Source of the DNA: Anaerolineae bacterium
GTDB lineage: Bacteria > Chloroflexota > Anaerolineae > 4572-78 > J111
Assembly (NCBI GenBank): GCA_020433835.1
Contig: JAGRBY010000368.1
Span: forward strand, 1 to 7,359
Direction of reading: 5' to 3'
DNA: 7,359 nucleotides
How positions within the stretch are numbered: the first letter of the stretch is position 1; each line of letters starts with the position of its first letter. The position numbers and the translations under genes were made by a program. Below, piece by piece: positions 5,767-7,359 of the stretch. The notes beneath the pieces were generated by a model. It saw nothing but the letters and a program-made list of their open reading frames with translations. It had not been told where the DNA came from and ran no database searches.

Positions 5767-6468
5767 ATGATACAGATTCAAAAGCTGGTTAAAACATTTG
5801 GGCATCGGGTGGTGCTGCGGAATATTGATTTGACAATTGGCGATGGCGATTTCGTTACGCTGTTGGGCGCTAATGGAGCAGGCAAGACGACGCTGCTGCA
5901 TATCGTTGCGACACTGAGCAAACCGACCCACGGGGATGTCCTCATCAACGGCTACCGCGTGGCCGACTCGGCGAGCGAGCTGCGCCGCTATATTGGCCTG
6001 GTTTCTCACAAACCGTTGCTATACGAGGACTTAACCGCACAGCAAAATCTAAACTTCTATGCTCGAATGTACGATCTTACGGATGCTGAAGAACGTATCG
6101 AAACCGTGCTGCGCCAGGTTGGCCTCTTCGAACGGCGCATCGATCCGGTGCGCACCTACTCGCGTGGTATGCAGCAGCGCTTGGCTATTGCTCGCGCTAT
6201 TCTCCACAACCCCCCTATCCTCCTGCTCGATGAGCCGGACACCGGCCTCGATCAGCACGCGGCCGATATGCTCGGCCAGCTGCTTCGGGCGGTCGGCATC
6301 GAGCAGCGAACTATCCTTATGACCACCCATAACTTAGAACGTGGTCTATCTTTGGGCAACCGCGTTGTTATTCTCGCCAAAGGCAAAATTGTGTACGATG
6401 CCGCTCGCAGCGATATGGATATCGATCAGCTTCGCGAGCACTATTACACCCATGTCGGCGGCAATTAA
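5767..6468 (+). CDS. ccmA: Heme exporter ATP-binding protein CcmA
   Basis: CcmA is the cytoplasmic ATPase of the CcmABCD complex, whose ATP hydrolysis releases heme-loaded CcmE from CcmC. The 233 residues carry Walker A GANGAGKTT (34-42), Lys82 in VSHKPLLY at the Q-loop position, the signature YSRGMQQR (131-138) in place of LSGGQ, Walker B ILLLDEP (151-157, catalytic Glu156), the D-loop TGLD and the switch His188 in TTHNL. The short length and the SHxP-LLYxDLTA and SRGMQQR variants are those of CcmA-type ABC proteins. ATG 5767 has no Shine-Dalgarno at normal distance; the leader is the repeat hairpin. No ccmB follows: about 680 bases of gene-free DNA come next, so its membrane partner must be upstream or elsewhere. 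A generic short ABC-2 ATPase is the alternative, less likely in this cluster. Confidence 0.88.
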   Translation: MIQIQKLVKTFGHRVVLRNIDLTIGDGDFVTLLGANGAGKTTLLHIVATLSKPTHGDVLINGYRVADSASELRRYIGLVSHKPLLYEDLTAQQNLNFYARMYDLTDAEERIETVLRQVGLFERRIDPVRTYSRGMQQRLAIARAILHNPPILLLDEPDTGLDQHAADMLGQLLRAVGIEQRTILMTTHNLERGLSLGNRVVILAKGKIVYDAARSDMDIDQLREHYYTHVGGN

Positions 6469-6556
6469 AAAGTCCTCCCAATGTCACCTGAATTTAGGCT
6501 TACCTACAGATAAATAGTGGCTACGCGCATGTTAGCAAAATCTCCTTGACTTTAAG

Positions 6557-6586
6557 TTGCTATCCACCTAATTTTTGTGATATAGT
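6557..6586 (+). promoter_or_regulatory. Candidate sigma70-type promoter
   Basis: TTGCTA (6557-6562) and TATAGT (6581-6586, five of six to TATAAT) are 18 bp apart. An alternative -35 TTGACT lies at 6546-6551 with TAATTT 17 bp downstream. The -10 region sits inside ATTTTTGTGATATAGTATGC, whose first 11 bases also occur at 1730-1740. Transcription would run through about 550 bases before the lipoprotein start, so it could serve a small RNA or long leader. Confidence 0.35.
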
Positions 6587-6783
6587 ATGCCTACAACCAC
6601 ACTTGACCGCATCCTGTTTCTATAATTGTATGCGCTTGTCTATTGCAACCTTATATATCAAAAGTTCTATTTGCAAGCGTGTCTAATAGACATTATCGGA
6701 AATAGCGAATAACCAGGTGACAGTCACTTTTTTGCCGTAGATATGGACCTTCTTGCGCGAAGAGGCTCAACGTATAGCACGTT

Positions 6784-6798
6784 AAGAGACAGTCTCTT
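6784..6798. repeat. 15-bp perfect odd palindrome AAGAGACAGTCTCTT
   Basis: Seven complementary bases lie on each side of a central A (6791). It shares the core GACAGTC with the 11-bp palindrome GTGACAGTCAC at 6717-6727, 69 bp away centre to centre. A single central base rules out a normal hairpin, so a dimeric protein site is the likelier reading. Confidence 0.4.
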
Positions 6799-7048
6799 TA
6801 ATTCCGATAAGATCTAATCAACAAAGACAACAGGCACTATGCGGTACTAGTACTTTTGATACACATACAGAGAGCAAACTTAGTACTTTATTTCACAAAT
6901 ATAGACCTTTTGTCCGATGACAATGCTAACTAAAATTTTGTAGAATAAACTTATCGTAACCCATTCCCCCAACAATCTGATATATCACAGTAAGTTACCA
7001 AAACACCTCATCGAAATTCCTATTACTATACTTTTTCGTCGTGTTCAA

Positions 7049-7064
7049 CGTCGATTAATCGACG
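7049..7064. promoter_or_regulatory. 16-bp perfect palindrome, possible operator
   Basis: CGTCGATTAATCGACG reads the same on both strands. It lies 80 bp before the lipoprotein ATG, a position suited to an operator or activator site for that gene. No regulator gene is visible in the window. Confidence 0.4.
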
Positions 7065-7130
7065 ATAGGTATGGCCCATAGCCATTACCAAACAAAATAG
7101 CTTCACATTATATCTAATACATTTTTAACG

Positions 7131-7136
7131 AGGAGG
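7131..7136 (+). promoter_or_regulatory. Strong Shine-Dalgarno of the lipoprotein gene
   Basis: AGGAGG with 8 nt before ATG 7145 is the best ribosome binding site in the window and fixes this start. The contrast with the Ccm genes, which depend on tight coupling, suggests high expression. Confidence 0.85.
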
Positions 7137-7144
7137 TTAAGAGT

Positions 7145-7359
7145 ATGTATCGATTTCGCAACATTGTAGCACTGTTAGCAATTTTGTTATTGTTCCTGGC
7201 CGCATGTGGTGGACCGGCTGCCCCTGAACCGGCAGCGGAAGAACCGGCAGCGGAAGAACCGGCGGCTGAAGAACCAGCGGCTGAAGAACCAGCGGCTGAA
7301 GAACCGGCGGCTGAAGAAGCCGCGGAAGAACCGGCGGCTGAAGAGGCTATGGAAGAAGA
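7145..7359 (+). CDS. Lipoprotein with PAAEE repeat (3'-partial)
   Basis: The first 71 complete codons of a gene continuing past the window are visible. The product starts with a basic MYRFR, a hydrophobic segment and the lipobox LAAC with Cys21, so it should be exported, lipid-modified on Cys21 and cleaved by signal peptidase II. After GGPAAPE comes a low-complexity acidic linker of PAAEE units (about residues 29-67), ending in AMEE. Such linkers usually hold a folded domain away from the membrane. Chloroflexota solute-binding lipoproteins of ABC transporters commonly start this way, so a substrate-binding protein is likely, but the functional domain is not visible and no substrate can be named. 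It appears separate from the Ccm unit, with its own leader and ribosome site. Confidence 0.85.
   Translation, partial: MYRFRNIVALLAILLLFLAACGGPAAPEPAAEEPAAEEPAAEEPAAEEPAAEEPAAEEAAEEPAAEEAMEE
7229..7345 (+). repeat. 15-bp tandem coding repeat (PAAEE)
   Basis: Six consecutive 15-base units (7229-7318) encode PAAEE, followed by a unit lacking Pro (AAEE, 7319-7330) and one more PAAEE (7331-7345). Units differ only by synonymous changes (CCG/CCA, GCAGCG/GCGGCT, GAA/GAG). Adjacent units share variants (first two GCAGCG, later ones GCGGCT), as expected from local duplication. Confidence 0.9.

Larger units (their letters stand above)
6469..7144. other. AT-rich stretch without a supported gene, rich in palindromes
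   Basis: This 676-base stretch has stops throughout all frames and no ORF with a convincing start. It is clearly more AT-rich than the Ccm genes. It holds one promoter-like pair (6557-6586), perfect palindromes at 6680-6692, 6717-6727, 6784-6798, 6844-6853, 6978-6987 and 7049-7064, a 9-bp inverted pair TTATCGGAA (6693-6701) / TTCCGATAA (6802-6810), and a direct repeat TAGTACTTT (6848-6856, 6881-6889) with a 33-bp period. It ends in the strong ribosome site of the lipoprotein gene. A long leader, an unknown small RNA or decayed DNA are all possible. Confidence 0.7.

Noticed and set aside
6469..6540. Intrinsic terminator after ccmA
   Set aside because: Only a 4-bp stem (TAGG/CCTA) and no T-run were found.
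6717..6735. GTGACAGTCAC plus T-run as terminator
   Set aside because: The centre is a single base, so no stable hairpin can form despite the six-plus T that follow.
6743..6817. 24-codon ORF starting ATG in the gene-free stretch
   Set aside because: No ribosome site, no recognisable similarity, and it runs through the palindromes; too short to support.
7085..7118. Promoter close to the lipoprotein gene (TCTAAT at 7113-7118)
   Set aside because: The -10-like box is fair but no acceptable -35 lies at 16-18 bp.

Overview
The window is most of a cytochrome c maturation (Ccm, System I) gene cluster read on the + strand, followed by an AT-rich gene-free stretch and the beginning of an unrelated lipoprotein gene. 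The PAAEE-rich lipoprotein, the short translated heptamer repeats and a split CcmH / CcmI-like pair carrying zinc ribbons all resemble what is seen in Chloroflexota (Anaerolineae/Caldilineae-like) genomes. That assignment is recognition and inference; there is no rRNA or other phylogenetic marker here. I saw no tRNA, rRNA, CRISPR array or transposase gene.

Layout: ccmF (5'-truncated by the window edge, 1-1695); a small orphan gene of unknown function (1785-2009) preceded by a 26-bp imperfect palindrome; ccmH (2028-2576); a ResA/CcmG-type thioredoxin (2585-3157); a CcmI-like membrane protein whose C-terminus is two zinc ribbons (3159-3839); a di-heme cytochrome c fused to a carboxypeptidase-regulatory-like beta domain, a membrane anchor and a short helical tail (3839 or 3944 to 5677); ccmA (5767-6468); about 680 bases without a supported gene (6469-7144) but with several perfect palindromes; and the start of a lipoprotein gene with a PAAEE repeat (7145 to window end).

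How the genes fit together: CcmF is the heme/apocytochrome ligation subunit. CcmH and CcmG keep apocytochrome CXXCH thiols reduced outside the membrane. The CcmI-like protein probably scaffolds CcmF/CcmH. CcmA is the ATPase of the CcmABCD step that releases holo-CcmE. The di-heme cytochrome is a plausible substrate of the pathway. ccmB, ccmC, ccmD and ccmE are not in the window. Stop/start distances of 8 nt, 1 nt and a TAATG overlap tie ccmG, the CcmI-like gene and the cytochrome into one translational unit.

The most unusual features are two different short-repeat inverted repeats bracketing the cytochrome gene. One is a TGCGTAR heptamer hairpin translated into its N-terminus and covering a candidate start codon. 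The other is a GGAGATT-type hairpin that supplies its last codons and stop and forms the ccmA leader. Others are the zinc-ribbon CcmI variant, a helical motif shared by the CcmI-like protein and the cytochrome tail, a second heme site without a canonical Met ligand, and Lys at the Q-loop position of CcmA.
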